A stretch of 64,000 nt of DNA from JACDAL01 sp963849115 (GTDB lineage: Bacteria > Actinomycetota > CADDZG01 > WHSQ01), in assembly GCA_963849115.1 (NCBI GenBank), contig CAWKGK010000009.1, forward strand, positions 310,001-374,000, read 5' to 3'. Below, piece after piece: positions 25,013 to 33,676 of the stretch. Made by a program: the position numbers and the translations under genes. The notes below the pieces were generated by a model, which was not told the DNA's origin, searched no databases, and saw only the letters and a list, made by a program, of their open reading frames with translations. Position 1 is the first letter of the stretch. Every line of letters starts with the position of its first letter.

Positions 25013-26263
25013 TCAATAACCGACTCCTTCAACAACCGAAACGACATTGTTGTGGGTCCAGCGCGGGCTGGACGCAAGCTGGGGAGATCGGGCCAGGCTG
25101 GTAGCCACCTGGGACGCCCACGCCGACAGGCCCACTGCGTCCAAAACCGCCGGAGTGGGCTCGATATTCCGGTGGCGCCAGTAGGGGGTTGCTGTCTCGG
25201 AGAACGCCTGCGACCTCCACGGCCGGCTCAGCCAGATCTCTCCCAGCCTCTTGCGCGATTGCATCCACTGCTCGGCGACGACAGCGTAGAGGAGGTCTGC
25301 TCCAGGTACGCCCGACGGGTGCCATGCGTCCCAGTCGACCACCCCGCTAAGGGCGCCGTTCTCAATCAACAGATTGCCCGCCCACAAGTCTCCATGGCGC
25401 ATCACTCCCGGGGCTTGGGGCAGTGCTGCCTCGATCGCCTTCGCCACTGCATCCAGTGACTTGGCGAGGCGAGGAAAGTGCCGGGCAATCAAAACGAGGT
25501 CCTCACCCGGCGCCTCCGGAAGGCCGTCCGCCTCCGGCAACGCCCAACAGAAGCGGGCGAGCTCGCCGATCAGGTGTGGCTTGAGCCGCCTGGGGCGTCG
25601 CCCCGCGAGCATGGATTCGACACTCCACGTGGCCCCGCAGGTCTCACCTCTGCGCAGCAGCTGTGGAACCTGGAGCGAGCCCTTCGAAGCGAGGTGCTCG
25701 AGGGCGTCGGCCGCGCTCATGATCTCGCGGGAACCCCGCGGCCCTCCGATGCGGATCAGGACCGGCCGCCCCTCTGCACTTCGAGAAGCGATCAGGACTC
25801 CTCCTCCCGAGCCGAGGCGAAGGCGAGCGGCGGGCTCCACGGAGCCCGCGGCTCGCGCCGCCTCATCGAGCACCCTCGGGAGGTCGGGACTCGAGGACAT
25901 CTCGACCAGAGCTCCGCTCGAGAGTGCCGACCTGAGCTTGCCGGTGATCAGGCCGGCCCGCAAGAGTGGGGGAGGAAGTCGATGGACGTGGCGCACTCGT
26001 AAGCCGAACGGTGTGAATTTCCTCAACCTCAAGACCTGAAGTTCACGCCAAATCGCGCTCACGATCGAGACGGCTACAGGAGCGCTTGGGAAGGGGGCGT
26101 GTCCCCAGAGGAGGACATCTGCTCCAGACGCGGTGCGCGAAGCGTCCAATCTCCAAGAGCGTTTCGCCTCGACGAGAACTCCGCGTCTGTCGTCCCCGGC
26201 CGGCATCAGGAGAAGCGCCAAAGACTCCAGGACGGCTCGCCGTCCCGCATCACTGGCTCTCAC
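25013..26263 (-). CDS. Aminoglycoside-phosphotransferase-fold kinase of the EPS locus
   Basis: A 416-residue protein. The C-terminal 250 residues have the APH/choline-kinase fold: the catalytic Brenner-type motif VMRHGDLWAGNLLIENG and the metal-binding Asp of GVVDWDAW. The N-terminal 150 residues do not match the kinase and carry no motif I recognise. In a polysaccharide locus such kinases are more likely to phosphorylate a sugar or glycan intermediate than an antibiotic. It ends 14 bases from the convergent sulfotransferase gene. Confidence 0.8.
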   Translation of the reverse strand: MRASDAGRRAVLESLALLLMPAGDDRRGVLVEAKRSWRLDASRTASGADVLLWGHAPFPSAPVAVSIVSAIWRELQVLRLRKFTPFGLRVRHVHRLPPPLLRAGLITGKLRSALSSGALVEMSSSPDLPRVLDEAARAAGSVEPAARLRLGSGGGVLIASRSAEGRPVLIRIGGPRGSREIMSAADALEHLASKGSLQVPQLLRRGETCGATWSVESMLAGRRPRRLKPHLIGELARFCWALPEADGLPEAPGEDLVLIARHFPRLAKSLDAVAKAIEAALPQAPGVMRHGDLWAGNLLIENGALSGVVDWDAWHPSGVPGADLLYAVVAEQWMQSRKRLGEIWLSRPWRSQAFSETATPYWRHRNIEPTPAVLDAVGLSAWASQVATSLARSPQLASSPRWTHNNVVSVVEGVGY

Positions 26264-26313
26264 TCTGGCTCCCCCGGTGTGCCTTCGTCGTCAACGCGGG
26301 CGTTCGGTCGCTC

Positions 26314-27207
26314 TTACCAGTTGTGATCGCGCTCGTAGCCGAGCTCTATTAACTGCTCTCCCGCGATTTTTTTGAAGGCGGCTTTGTGTTCATCGGTAAA
26401 GTGATTCGCCCAATCACCGATGAGGCCCTTACGAAAGGTTGATACCCGTGTGGACCAGGTCCTGTCGGCCACCGCGATGATCTCGTCATCAGTCAGAGGC
26501 CGGTCGATGTGGGTCCCCAGATTCCTGATTTCCTCGCGTTGATCCTCGATCGAGCCACCCCCTCGCGGGCCCACGAGTTTCTCAAAACGGCATGTGTAGG
26601 TGTTTGGTGCGTACAGCCAGAGGGTGTAGCGGCCAATGCGGTGCGCGACGTCGCCAAGCGCTCGCCTGGTTGAGGTGGCGGGAAGACCCTTTATCACTGC
26701 CATCAATCTCTCATCCATTGTCGTCAGGTTCGTGTTGAATTCCTGATAGAGATAGTGGCGCTTGAGTCCCGTAAAATAGAAGGCGCTCGAGACCGCCACG
26801 TCGCGTGGATCCCGGATGATCGATACGGTCTTGTAGTCGAGCTTGTCCAAGAGCTCCAGAAGCTGAGGTTCAGCCGCGAAGTGGCCCGTCATCCACTGAC
26901 CCTTGTTGACCGAGGCGAGAGTTCGCTCCAAGCGGTGCCAGTCGACCAACAGCTCATCGCGTTGATCGGGAGGGGGGGCGTTACGAGGCTGGAAGTGTTG
27001 GAAACTGTGGTGTCGTCCGGAGAACATCAGTCGGGGAAAGTGCTCGAGCAGAGAGGTAACGAGATGCGTGCCCGCTTTGGGCATGCTGTTTACGAGGATA
27101 CGGGGGCCGGAGCTTAGTACGTTGGCGCGGGCATACAGTCGGTAAACGGGGATCGCAACGGTACGAAGCGCTCGATTCTTGCTTACCGTCTTTCTTGCAT
27201 TAATCAC
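26314..27207 (-). CDS. Sulfotransferase-family protein
   Basis: A 297-residue protein with the PAPS loop ILVNSMPKAGTHLVTSLLE, the 3'-phosphate site VSIIRDPRDVAVSSAFYF, and a typical C-terminal RFEKLVGPRGGG plus KGLIGDWANHFT (the KGxxGxWK-like end motif of cytosolic-type sulfotransferases). It belongs to a different subgroup from the other three in the window. Its start overlaps the upstream GT2 gene by 4 bases (ATGA), so the two enzymes are translationally coupled. It probably sulfates the sugar that the glycosyltransferase adds. Confidence 0.89.
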   Translation of the reverse strand: MINARKTVSKNRALRTVAIPVYRLYARANVLSSGPRILVNSMPKAGTHLVTSLLEHFPRLMFSGRHHSFQHFQPRNAPPPDQRDELLVDWHRLERTLASVNKGQWMTGHFAAEPQLLELLDKLDYKTVSIIRDPRDVAVSSAFYFTGLKRHYLYQEFNTNLTTMDERLMAVIKGLPATSTRRALGDVAHRIGRYTLWLYAPNTYTCRFEKLVGPRGGGSIEDQREEIRNLGTHIDRPLTDDEIIAVADRTWSTRVSTFRKGLIGDWANHFTDEHKAAFKKIAGEQLIELGYERDHNW

Positions 27208-28241
27208 GAGAGATCACCTTCATAGCCGTGCATGGCAGGTCTTCCTATAGAGCGAAGGACCTTAATGATGCCCTCGAGCGCCCCCAGCAGATAGTCGGCA
27301 TTTTGTGCTCGGAGGGTTCTCCCGAGTTCGTATATCACGCGTCCGAGGATGGCCCAACAGAAGGCCATCCACTGAAGAACCGAGCCCTCGAGGTTCTTGC
27401 GGAAGAGGAAGTAGTTGTTGATGATGTGCATGCGGGACTTTTGTCGTACAGAGATGCGGGAGGTCGGGGTCTTGAAGTGGCGGAAGCTGGCGTGGGGAGT
27501 CACCAACAGCTTGTAGCGCCGGCTCACCCTGTAGGAGAAGTCGACGTCCTCCTTGAGTGCATAGCCTTCCTCGCCCAGCGACTCGTCGAAGTCGAACTCC
27601 TGGAAGACTCGTCGACGGTATCCCAACCCGCAGAGTCTCAGTGCTTGAGCTTCCTGGATCTGGGTGGGAAAAGCCGGGGAGGTGTAGTAGCCGGAGGGGA
27701 GTAGCCGGGCTGCGCCGTCTTTGGTGTGTCGGGACAGAAGGAAAAGGGCCCTAAAAGCGGTTCCAAGCGGCGTGGGACGGACATCGTCGATGATCCTTCC
27801 CTGGACTCCGCCGACTTCGTCCCCGCCTTGCTCGAACGCCGCCAAGATCATCTCGTGGAAGCGGGCGTCAAGCTCGACATCGTCGTCGACAAACAGGATC
27901 GGGTCTCCATTCGACGCCCGAACACCCAGGTTGAGCTGCTTGGTTCTTCCCGGGGCAGTCCTGAGGTAGCGGAGCTGCACGCCACCTTCACCCAGCAGGC
28001 CCCGGATCCCTTCCTCGTCCGGGCGATCGCTCGCATCCACGATCACGACCTCCGTCGGCAAGACGGTTTGGCCCAAGAGGCTTGTGAGGCATCGGCGTAG
28101 GTCGTCGGGGCGATTGCGCGTGCAGATCACAAATGAAGAAGAGGCTGTCGGTCTTATCTCCGATCCCACTCCCACCAGCTTCCCGAGCTCGCTCCTGCCC
28201 TGATCCGGAAGGCCCGTGTCAGGATCACTAGGATCAGTCAT
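27204..28241 (-). CDS. Family 2 glycosyltransferase
   Basis: A 345-residue GT-A enzyme. SFVICTRNRPDDLRRCLTSL opens the nucleotide-sugar fold at about residue 36, then VVIVDASD, the metal motif DPILFVDDDVEL, and LKEDVDFSYRVSRRY as the acceptor/base region. A C-terminal hydrophobic helix (WMAFCWAILGRVIYEL) may tether it to the membrane. The gene is coupled to the downstream sulfotransferase by an ATGA overlap. It adds one sugar of the exopolysaccharide unit; donor and linkage are unknown. Confidence 0.92.
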   Translation of the reverse strand: MTDPSDPDTGLPDQGRSELGKLVGVGSEIRPTASSSFVICTRNRPDDLRRCLTSLLGQTVLPTEVVIVDASDRPDEEGIRGLLGEGGVQLRYLRTAPGRTKQLNLGVRASNGDPILFVDDDVELDARFHEMILAAFEQGGDEVGGVQGRIIDDVRPTPLGTAFRALFLLSRHTKDGAARLLPSGYYTSPAFPTQIQEAQALRLCGLGYRRRVFQEFDFDESLGEEGYALKEDVDFSYRVSRRYKLLVTPHASFRHFKTPTSRISVRQKSRMHIINNYFLFRKNLEGSVLQWMAFCWAILGRVIYELGRTLRAQNADYLLGALEGIIKVLRSIGRPAMHGYEGDLS

Positions 28242-28267
28242 GTCTTCGCATCTGACTATTTATGGAT

Positions 28268-28273
28268 ATTGTA
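28268..28273 (-). promoter_or_regulatory. Possible -10 element of the GT2/sulfotransferase pair
   Basis: TACAAT on the - strand, 26 bases before the ATG at 28241. No good -35 match is seen. A small CCGGC/GCCGG hairpin lies directly upstream. Confidence 0.28.
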
Positions 28274-28313
28274 CCGGCGTGCCGGCCATATCGTCTCCGT
28301 GTCTGGCGCAGCG

Positions 28314-29207
28314 TCACCGGTGGACGCTCAGGTAGACCCACCCACGGCTTGCGACCTCACCTAGGATTGCCCGGCACGCGTCTCCAGGCCGGCGGCACTT
28401 GACATAAGCGTCTTTTCCAGCTGCGCTGATTGCTTCCACGAACGCAAGGTCCCGGTCGAGTTCTGTGCGGAAACGACCGAAGTGCTCGACCTGGACCGCG
28501 TCGGCCGTGTCGATTAGCTTGTCGACTCTCTCCCGGTTACCGAAGTACTGCAATCCGGTCTGCATGCCGCGACCGTTTGCGATGACCGCCTTGCCGGTCT
28601 TCTCCTGGACGAGGTCGACGGTGGTTATGGAGGCGTCGAGCCAGGCGGCATCGGAAACATTGCATGGAAGGCCATCGTAGAAGTCACGGGGGAAGTACGA
28701 CCGGAGGGTATCGAGATAGTTGAAGTCATATCCAAACGCCATGGTTTCCTCTGCCACGAGATCAGTGCGCCACTCTAGGGCGTCCGGGATGGTGGCGTCT
28801 AGCAGGGTGGCCCTCGGAATGTTCTGCGGAGAGATCTCTTGGCCGCCGCAGGTAGCCGCCAGCCAACCCCGGGTGCGGGCATAGTCCGCTTCCTCGTCAT
28901 TGAGCGCGAAAGCCTGCTCGTAATTGACCAGTCTTATGGCCGGATTCAGTTCCCTCGCCTTTTCCAGTCGTCTCTTCGTGGCCGGCCCCTTCACGATGAT
29001 GACGTCGTGCCCTCGACGCGCCAGGCCCGAGATCTTGGTGCTGTTGCCAAAATCGTAGAGGCGGATTTCCCGCGCGTCCGACCCCGGTCGCGCCTCGTCG
29101 GGCCCGGTCGCGCCGACCCACAGGACGGCCCCTACCACCGTCAACAAGGCAACGATTGAGAGGACCAACAAGAGGGGCACTCTGCCTTCGCCGCCCGCTT
29201 CAGTCAC
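28314..29207 (-). CDS. Membrane-anchored putative glycosidase-like protein (GHL15-like)
   Basis: A 297-residue protein with a signal anchor (about residues 10-33) and one extracytoplasmic domain. Conserved pieces are shared with the C-terminal domain of the 14554-17064 protein: GWLAATCGGQEISPQNI, LLDATIPDALEWRTDL, YDGLPCNVSDAAWLDASI, ANGRGMQ, VQVEHFGR and VKCRRPGDAC. The order and four Cys are the same. The pattern of acidic residues at strand ends resembles putative TIM-barrel glycosidases such as GHL15, but this is by eye only. GTG start. It probably cuts or trims an exported glycan. Confidence 0.68.
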   Translation of the reverse strand: MTEAGGEGRVPLLLVLSIVALLTVVGAVLWVGATGPDEARPGSDAREIRLYDFGNSTKISGLARRGHDVIIVKGPATKRRLEKARELNPAIRLVNYEQAFALNDEEADYARTRGWLAATCGGQEISPQNIPRATLLDATIPDALEWRTDLVAEETMAFGYDFNYLDTLRSYFPRDFYDGLPCNVSDAAWLDASITTVDLVQEKTGKAVIANGRGMQTGLQYFGNRERVDKLIDTADAVQVEHFGRFRTELDRDLAFVEAISAAGKDAYVKCRRPGDACRAILGEVASRGWVYLSVHR

Positions 29208-29232
29208 CCGTCTCAGTCACCCGTCTCAGTCA
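29201..29232. repeat. 13-base tandem repeat across a start codon
   Basis: CAGTCACCCGTCT is repeated 2.5 times and includes the GTG start (29207-29205) of the glycosidase-like gene. Only the innermost GTG gives an open frame, because the other copies run into TGA. Confidence 0.8.
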
Positions 29233-29452
29233 AGGGCCCTTCCATCGCGATTCATGATCCTCCGTCCGACAACGCTTCCAGACCTCCCGGCCGCACTCAC
29301 CCGCGCCGGACTGGCGCGCTACTTTCTCTAATTATCGCCCGCAGGGGAGCAACTTTTTTAGCCGAGGATCCGTAACCTAGGCGAACATCTTCCTTACGGC
29401 ACAGAAGGTGCCAGAGTGGTGCAGGGCCGCCTCAGGATGAGGATAGTAACCG

Positions 29453-29468
29453 CTGTGAGCGCTCACAG
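29453..29468. promoter_or_regulatory. LacI-type operator palindrome upstream of flippase gene
   Basis: CTGTGAGCGCTCACAG is a perfect 16-base palindrome whose core TGTGAGCGCTCACA equals the ideal symmetric lac-type operator. It ends 12 bases before the ATG of the flippase gene, so binding there would block transcription or early elongation. No LacI-family gene is in the window. Confidence 0.5.
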
Positions 29469-29480
29469 GGGCAGAACCGA

Positions 29481-31085
29481 ATGAGTGTTGTTAAGGGTCG
29501 ACTGGAGGGTTACTGGGTGGAAGAGGACGGGTTGCCGGGCCGCAGCACCGTGGAGCGGCCGGCGCCCCTCAATGAGCGAAGGTCCGAAGTGCTGGGGACG
29601 GCCAAGAACGCCGGCCTCAGCTTCGTCGGCTCCGCTTTCAACCAGGTCCTGCACTTCGGAATGACTCTGCTGCTGGCACGCCTGCTCGGACCAACAGGAG
29701 TCGGCCGCTTCTACACGGCGTTCGCCTTCCTCGCATTGCTCTTGCAGGTGGGCGCCGGAGGAGGGATGAGGACCTCTCTTACGCGCTTCGTGGCCGTGCA
29801 TCGGGCCGATGACGACATGGGGGCGCTGAGGGGGACGGTACGGCTGGGAGTGGGGGTGGCTACTCTGGGGGCGATCGTCATGGGGGTTGCCCTGTTTGTT
29901 GCTGCGCCGTGGCTCGCGACGGCTGCCTTCGAAGACGCCAGCCTCGTCCCGCTTCTGCGGCTTGTGGCGATCGCTTTGCCGGCGACCGTCTTTACCGATT
30001 GCGTTCTATCCGCAACACAGGGCTTCAAGACGATGGTCCCGTATGCCGCGGTGAACCTCTTCTTCGAGCCCTCGTTTCGTTTGTTGTTGACCGCCGTGCT
30101 GCTTCTTCTTGGTTTTGGGATCACCGGCGTGATGGTGGCCCTTCTAGTTACAAACTGGGTCGCCGCTGTGCTGGCCACAATTGCGCTTCGGCGGCTTATC
30201 GGAGCGGCACGCACCGCGCCGACGTATGGGGGGCTGGGAGAACTGTTCTCATTCACTGCCGTCAGCTGGGTAACCAGCATTGCGAGCAACGGTCTTATCT
30301 GGGCGGGAACGCTAATGCTGGGCCTTTATGTGAGTGCCGCAGAGGTGGGTATCTATCAGATGGCCGCCCGGCTCGTGCTCCTTGCCACAATCTTCATTCA
30401 GCCCGTGACGTCTTCGTTTGCTCCCCGGGTGGCGGACCTCTACCGGCGGGGCCGTTACGAGAACCTTCGGGATACCTACTTGCGCGTCACGAGCTGGATC
30501 TTCCGCCTGGCGCTGCCCTCCTTTGTCGTGCTGATCGTGTTTCCACGAGAACTGCTGTCCGTCTTCGGGCCAGGGTTCAGTGCGGGAGCGATGGTTACGG
30601 TTCTGCTCGCGCTCGGCCAACTGGTCAACTCTGCGACGGGGCCGTGCGGCTACATGCTTCTGATGTCCGGAAGGCAGGTTCTCCAAATGGCCAACAACAT
30701 CGCGGCCGTCGTGTTGAACGTGCTGCTAAATCTATGGCTCATCCCGCGCTACGGCATGGTGGGGGCAGCCGCATCCTGGGCCGTGGCGATCGCCGGCTTC
30801 AACATTGTCCGCGTAATTCAGGTCAGGATGATCATGGGGGTGCTCCCTGTTGACAGCGGGCTGTGGAAGGGAGTGGCTGCGGGTGTGGTCGGTTTTGGCG
30901 TCGCCCTCCTGGTTTCGTCGCTGCTCGAAGGTTTCGTCGCTTTGCTCCTCGGCAGTGCTCTGATGGCGGTCGCCTACATTGCCGTGATCGTATTGCTCGG
31001 CATCGATGCCGACGATCGCCTCGTTCTGGGCTCCCTGCGGCGAAAGCTGCGCTTCCGGAGCACACAGGCTCGTCCCTCCCCCTGA
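29481..31085 (+). CDS. Wzx-type oligosaccharide flippase
   Basis: A 534-residue MATE/MVF-superfamily transporter with about 14 spans. The segment LSFVGSAFNQVLHFGMTLLLARLLGP is the family's typical first span, and GMRTSLTRFVAVHRADDD follows in the loop. The N-terminal 40 residues are hydrophilic. It would turn the undecaprenyl-linked repeat unit to the outer face. It is a clear paralogue of the flippase at 46350-47882 (shared ALTRFVAVHRAD-like loop, similar spans). Start ATG; a LacI-type palindrome lies directly upstream. Confidence 0.93.
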   Translation: MSVVKGRLEGYWVEEDGLPGRSTVERPAPLNERRSEVLGTAKNAGLSFVGSAFNQVLHFGMTLLLARLLGPTGVGRFYTAFAFLALLLQVGAGGGMRTSLTRFVAVHRADDDMGALRGTVRLGVGVATLGAIVMGVALFVAAPWLATAAFEDASLVPLLRLVAIALPATVFTDCVLSATQGFKTMVPYAAVNLFFEPSFRLLLTAVLLLLGFGITGVMVALLVTNWVAAVLATIALRRLIGAARTAPTYGGLGELFSFTAVSWVTSIASNGLIWAGTLMLGLYVSAAEVGIYQMAARLVLLATIFIQPVTSSFAPRVADLYRRGRYENLRDTYLRVTSWIFRLALPSFVVLIVFPRELLSVFGPGFSAGAMVTVLLALGQLVNSATGPCGYMLLMSGRQVLQMANNIAAVVLNVLLNLWLIPRYGMVGAAASWAVAIAGFNIVRVIQVRMIMGVLPVDSGLWKGVAAGVVGFGVALLVSSLLEGFVALLLGSALMAVAYIAVIVLLGIDADDRLVLGSLRRKLRFRSTQARPSP

Positions 31086-31171
31086 TCCCAACTCCCACCG
31101 AGTAACGATCACAGGTTGCAGCAAACTCTTATCCACCACACGGCCAAAGAAGATCCCGCCCCGAGGGTGCC

Positions 31172-32461
31172 CTATCGTCTCTTGATCCGTCTCCTGTAGA
31201 CCTCCCATATCAACGAGGTTGCTTCCTGAAGGACCCTCTCCTGCTCTCTGGACGCGTCGACGACACGCAGGTTCGGCACTCGGCCCTCGAGCGTGAGGTA
31301 GTCGCGGCGGCGGCCTTCGAGAACCGCGACACTGTGCTCCCTACTCCGACGATAGAGAATCTCCGCGGGAGCGTCGAGCAGCAGCACGAGGTCGGGCGCA
31401 GGACAAAGACGGCTAAGCAGCCGGCGGCGGATCCTCTTGATTGCACTCAACTGCCGGCTGGGCGGCAGCATCGCATCGTAGATGTAGCGATCGAATACGA
31501 CGAGGCGGCCGCGGCTCCGATGATAACGACCGGTGAGATAACGACGATACTGCCGGAATATGCGCGCCGTCCCGAAGGCCTTGACGCGATATCTGGTCTT
31601 CGACCCGCTGGCCTTTGTCAGGCCCATGTAGATGGAGCGAACAGGGCCGGGGAAAGTCCCCTCGAGTCCCGCCGCGAGCGTCGATTTGCCCCCGCCATCA
31701 GGGGCGAGCAGGGCAACCGATACACCGCGTCGAGGCACGAGGAGGGTACGCGTGCAGACCCGCAGCATCCGGTTGACGGCCCTCCGCCGCTGGGCGGCCG
31801 GCCACTGGCGTCGCGCCCACGCCTCCGAGATCGGCCTGCCCAGGCTCTCGAGTGTTTCCCACCGCCCCAGGCGCAGAGACTCGACGACCCTGGCGGTGGT
31901 CCAGCCCGGAGGGGAGAAGGTCGCGACGATCCGGCGAGCAGGACCTGTCCCGTCCGCCTCCGAGACCAGTCGCTGAAGACTGGCGCGGTGGTGCGCGGCG
32001 AAATAGCCCTTGTCGACGAGACAGTGGAGCAGCAAGGTCCACATTGCGTCGTCGGCATCGAGCACTGCTAGACCACCAGAGCTTCGGCGCCTCGCCAAAC
32101 AGGGTTGGCCGAGGTCTGATTCGAGCTCGTGCATTGCACCAAAGCAAAGCTCTGTTACGACGTCGAGCCTTACGAAACTTCCAGTGTCCTGATGGTATGC
32201 GAGGAAGAATAGATGCGGCCCCCGACCCCATGCGGGCAGATGAACGAAGCCCAGATTCTCGAGGATCGCCCGAGCGACCGCGCCGTGTGGCTGCGCTATG
32301 AGCAGGTCGACGTCATCGGGGCGTTGGAGGAGGGTTTCGCCTCGGAGCAGGCACCAACGCACACCCTGCTGCTCGAGAGCCTCGAAGGCTTCCTCGAGGA
32401 GCGGATGGAGATCGGCGGTTGGCGGCGCGGGCGATTCGCCTCCGGAGCCCGATAAGGTCAT
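31172..32461 (-). CDS. Nucleotidyltransferase-like / thymidylate-kinase-like fusion protein
   Basis: A 429-residue protein starting at an ATG that overlaps the stop of the glycosyltransferase gene (ATGA). The N-terminal 200 residues resemble a nucleotidyltransferase fold: RWCLLRGETLLQRPDDVDLLI with paired Asp. The C-terminal half is a P-loop kinase like thymidylate kinase: VALLAPDGGGKSTLAAGL, RLVVFDRYIYD (DR-Y/H motif) and a lid-like RRSREHSVAVLEGRR. True thymidylate kinases are about 210 residues and stand alone, so it is probably a kinase acting on a sugar or a glycan-lipid. The open frame extends to 32722, but that part overlaps the neighbour and is not family-like. Confidence 0.76.
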   Translation of the reverse strand: MTLSGSGGESPAPPTADLHPLLEEAFEALEQQGVRWCLLRGETLLQRPDDVDLLIAQPHGAVARAILENLGFVHLPAWGRGPHLFFLAYHQDTGSFVRLDVVTELCFGAMHELESDLGQPCLARRRSSGGLAVLDADDAMWTLLLHCLVDKGYFAAHHRASLQRLVSEADGTGPARRIVATFSPPGWTTARVVESLRLGRWETLESLGRPISEAWARRQWPAAQRRRAVNRMLRVCTRTLLVPRRGVSVALLAPDGGGKSTLAAGLEGTFPGPVRSIYMGLTKASGSKTRYRVKAFGTARIFRQYRRYLTGRYHRSRGRLVVFDRYIYDAMLPPSRQLSAIKRIRRRLLSRLCPAPDLVLLLDAPAEILYRRSREHSVAVLEGRRRDYLTLEGRVPNLRVVDASREQERVLQEATSLIWEVYRRRIKRR

Positions 32462-33624
32462 CCTCGAGCGACCGGGTCGACCTCGGAGCCGTCCGTGAGG
32501 GCGCGGTAAGCAGATGTAAAGCCGTCCGTCATGGCCGCCGCCGAGAACTTTTCCTCCACGCGTTGTCGACCCGCCTCCGCAAGAGGCTTCAAATCGATCC
32601 CCAGTGCGTTCACTATCGCTTCTGCCAGCACCCTCGGAGAACTCGGCGGGACGGTCCACCCCGTGATGCCGTTCTGCACCAGCTCTGGGGTCCCGGCGAC
32701 GCCGGTCGCCACCACTGCGCACCCGGCGGCCATCGCCTCGATCACGGCAGAGGGGAATCCCTCGAATCGGGATGGGAGCACGAATAACGAGCAGCGGGAC
32801 AGGAGGCTGGGAATGTCCCTCCGCTCCCCGAGCAGGAAAACGTGGTTCAGCAGCCCCAAAGAGCGGATCTGACGGTCTAGTTCAGCGCGTGTTGGTCCGT
32901 CGCCCGCAATCACGAAGCGGACGTCATCTCGCTGAGCTCGCACCGCCCGCGCGGCCTCCACAAGGTCGTCCAGGCCCTTCTGCGGATGGAGGCGAGCAAC
33001 CGTGAGGCAGATCACATCCCGCTCACCGATGCCGTAGGAGCTGAGATCGGCCGGCGGGGCCCCGGTCCAGGACTCGAGCTGGAGTCCGTCGTAGACGACT
33101 TGGACACGGCCGGCCGGGATGTTGAAGGCAGACTGAGTGTTGGTTGCGACGGCCTGAGCATTTGCGATGAACAGCCGCACGGCGCTCCTCGTAGAGCGCA
33201 GTAGCAACATAGTGGCGTGGCCCAGGCGGGGACCCAGCCGGACGAGGCAGTCGTCTGGATAAAGGTTGACGACGTTATTGATCACGGGTATGCCGGACCC
33301 TGCTGCGAACCGGCCGAGCAGGTCCGCCCTGACGGTCCTCGTGTGTACGACGCTCGGCCGCCACGATCGCACGAGCCGGATGAATGCGGTCACCCCTTTG
33401 GGGTCTGCCATTGCTCTCATGTGGAGGTTGACGACATCAACTCCGCTCGCTCTGGCCTCCTCGATCAGAGGAGAGTGCTCCGGACCGTGGGTCGCGATGA
33501 GAAGAGTCTCCACTCCGCGTGCATTCAGTTGCTGCGCCAGAGTGGTCATTACTCTGCCGGGACCGGATCCGTCCAACGGCGAGACCATGAGCATGACGCG
33601 GAGGCTCACCCTAGTGCTCCCCAC
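32458..33624 (-). CDS. Family 4 glycosyltransferase
   Basis: A 388-residue GT-B enzyme. The N-terminal Rossmann domain starts MLMVSPLDGSGPGRVMTTLAQ. The C-terminal donor domain has VICLTVARLHPQKGLDDLVEA and the EX7E-type segment PSRFEGFPSAVIEAMAAGCAVVAT, followed by GVAGTPELVQNG and SPRVLAEAI. It adds a sugar to the lipid-linked chain. It is coupled by 4 bases to the downstream kinase-like gene. The start may be a few codons inside (GTG before SLRVML). Confidence 0.94.
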   Translation of the reverse strand: MGSTRVSLRVMLMVSPLDGSGPGRVMTTLAQQLNARGVETLLIATHGPEHSPLIEEARASGVDVVNLHMRAMADPKGVTAFIRLVRSWRPSVVHTRTVRADLLGRFAAGSGIPVINNVVNLYPDDCLVRLGPRLGHATMLLLRSTRSAVRLFIANAQAVATNTQSAFNIPAGRVQVVYDGLQLESWTGAPPADLSSYGIGERDVICLTVARLHPQKGLDDLVEAARAVRAQRDDVRFVIAGDGPTRAELDRQIRSLGLLNHVFLLGERRDIPSLLSRCSLFVLPSRFEGFPSAVIEAMAAGCAVVATGVAGTPELVQNGITGWTVPPSSPRVLAEAIVNALGIDLKPLAEAGRQRVEEKFSAAAMTDGFTSAYRALTDGSEVDPVARG

Positions 33625-33676
33625 CGGAAGTACGGTCCATGTCCAAGGCGATGGTATGAGTCATCCCTCTTAGACC

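Noticed and set aside
32462..32722. N-terminal extension of the kinase-like fusion protein
   Set aside because: Overlaps the C-terminal coding part of the GT4 gene and is basic low-complexity sequence; the ATG with ATGA overlap at 32461 is the natural start.
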